A stretch of DNA of 64,000 bases from assembly GCA_905182285.1 (NCBI GenBank), contig CAJJAY010000007.1, positions 124,825 through 188,824 of the forward strand, read 5' to 3'. Positions 63,876 to 64,000 of the stretch are shown one piece after another. Source of the stretch: an uncultured Amylibacter sp. Its GTDB lineage: Bacteria; Pseudomonadota; Alphaproteobacteria; Rhodobacterales; Rhodobacteraceae. The notes beneath the pieces were generated by a model. That model was given only the letters and a program-made list of their open reading frames with translations, was not told where the DNA came from and searched no databases. The position numbers and the translations under genes were made by a program. Numbering within the stretch: position 1 is the stretch's first letter; the number at the start of each line of letters is the position of its first letter.

Positions 63876-64000
63876 GTGCAAGATTTGCTTATGAATTATT
63901 TACCAATACTCGTATTTTTAGGAGTTGCTGCAGGCCTTGGCCTAGTTCTGATTTTAGCTGCTGTAATTATTGCTGTAAGAAATCCAGATGCAGAAAAAAC
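63876..64000 (+). CDS. nuoA: NADH-quinone oxidoreductase subunit A, 5' partial (GTG start)
   Basis: Hand translation [41 protein letters not shown]; runs off window. Confidence 0.88.
   Translation, partial: MQDLLMNYLPILVFLGVAAGLGLVLILAAVIIAVRNPDAEK

Noticed and set aside
63833-64000. Alternative open frame [23 protein letters not shown]... running into nuoA
   Set aside because: The GTG-initiated frame matches NuoA; the overlapping frame becomes Cys/Arg-rich nonsense ([19 protein letters not shown]).
1-64000. CRISPR arrays, prophage, transposons, defence islands
   Set aside because: No regularly spaced repeats, integrases, transposases or phage structural genes seen on reading; the window is core-genome housekeeping content.

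Overview
The window is a contiguous, AT-rich, gene-dense stretch of core chromosome, almost certainly alphaproteobacterial. Gene content and order point to a low-GC, streamlined marine Rhodobacterales-like lineage (inference). The backbone is: end of the dcw cluster (murG'-murC-murB-ddl-ftsQ-ftsA-ftsZ-lpxC), bamD-recN, FAD-linked oxidase, ClC channel, aminopeptidase P, cobT-cobS-dnaJ-like/bolA, gatB, pepN, glcB-glcG, glutamine-amidotransferase-like hydrolase, dusA, TauE/SafE permease, DUF1289/ruvX/ccmI, a heterotetrameric sarcosine oxidase operon (soxB-X-soxD-soxA-soxG), a DUF1127-like small ORF, an rRNA-methyltransferase/PIN pair, M48 protease, dksA-like, FAD monooxygenase, xth-erpA, dgt-argS-SPOR-nagZ-scpA-scpB, dcd, tRNA-Pro(GGG), merR-ihfA-fabH-plsX-rpmF-DUF177/bamE, msrB, moaA, HEAT protein, glmU-glmS/gph, a DegT-type aminotransferase and the start of nuoA. 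I saw no CRISPR array, prophage, IS element or defence island. The items most worth a second look are an uncharacterised exported protein translationally coupled inside the sarcosine oxidase operon, a structured candidate 5' leader upstream of that operon, a methyltransferase-PIN nuclease pair with overlapping stop/start, an unannotated 48-aa DUF1127-like ORF, a perfect 16-bp-stem hairpin, a single-Cys DksA and a tandem-domain Dcd. I did not find convincing evidence of an entirely new multi-gene system.
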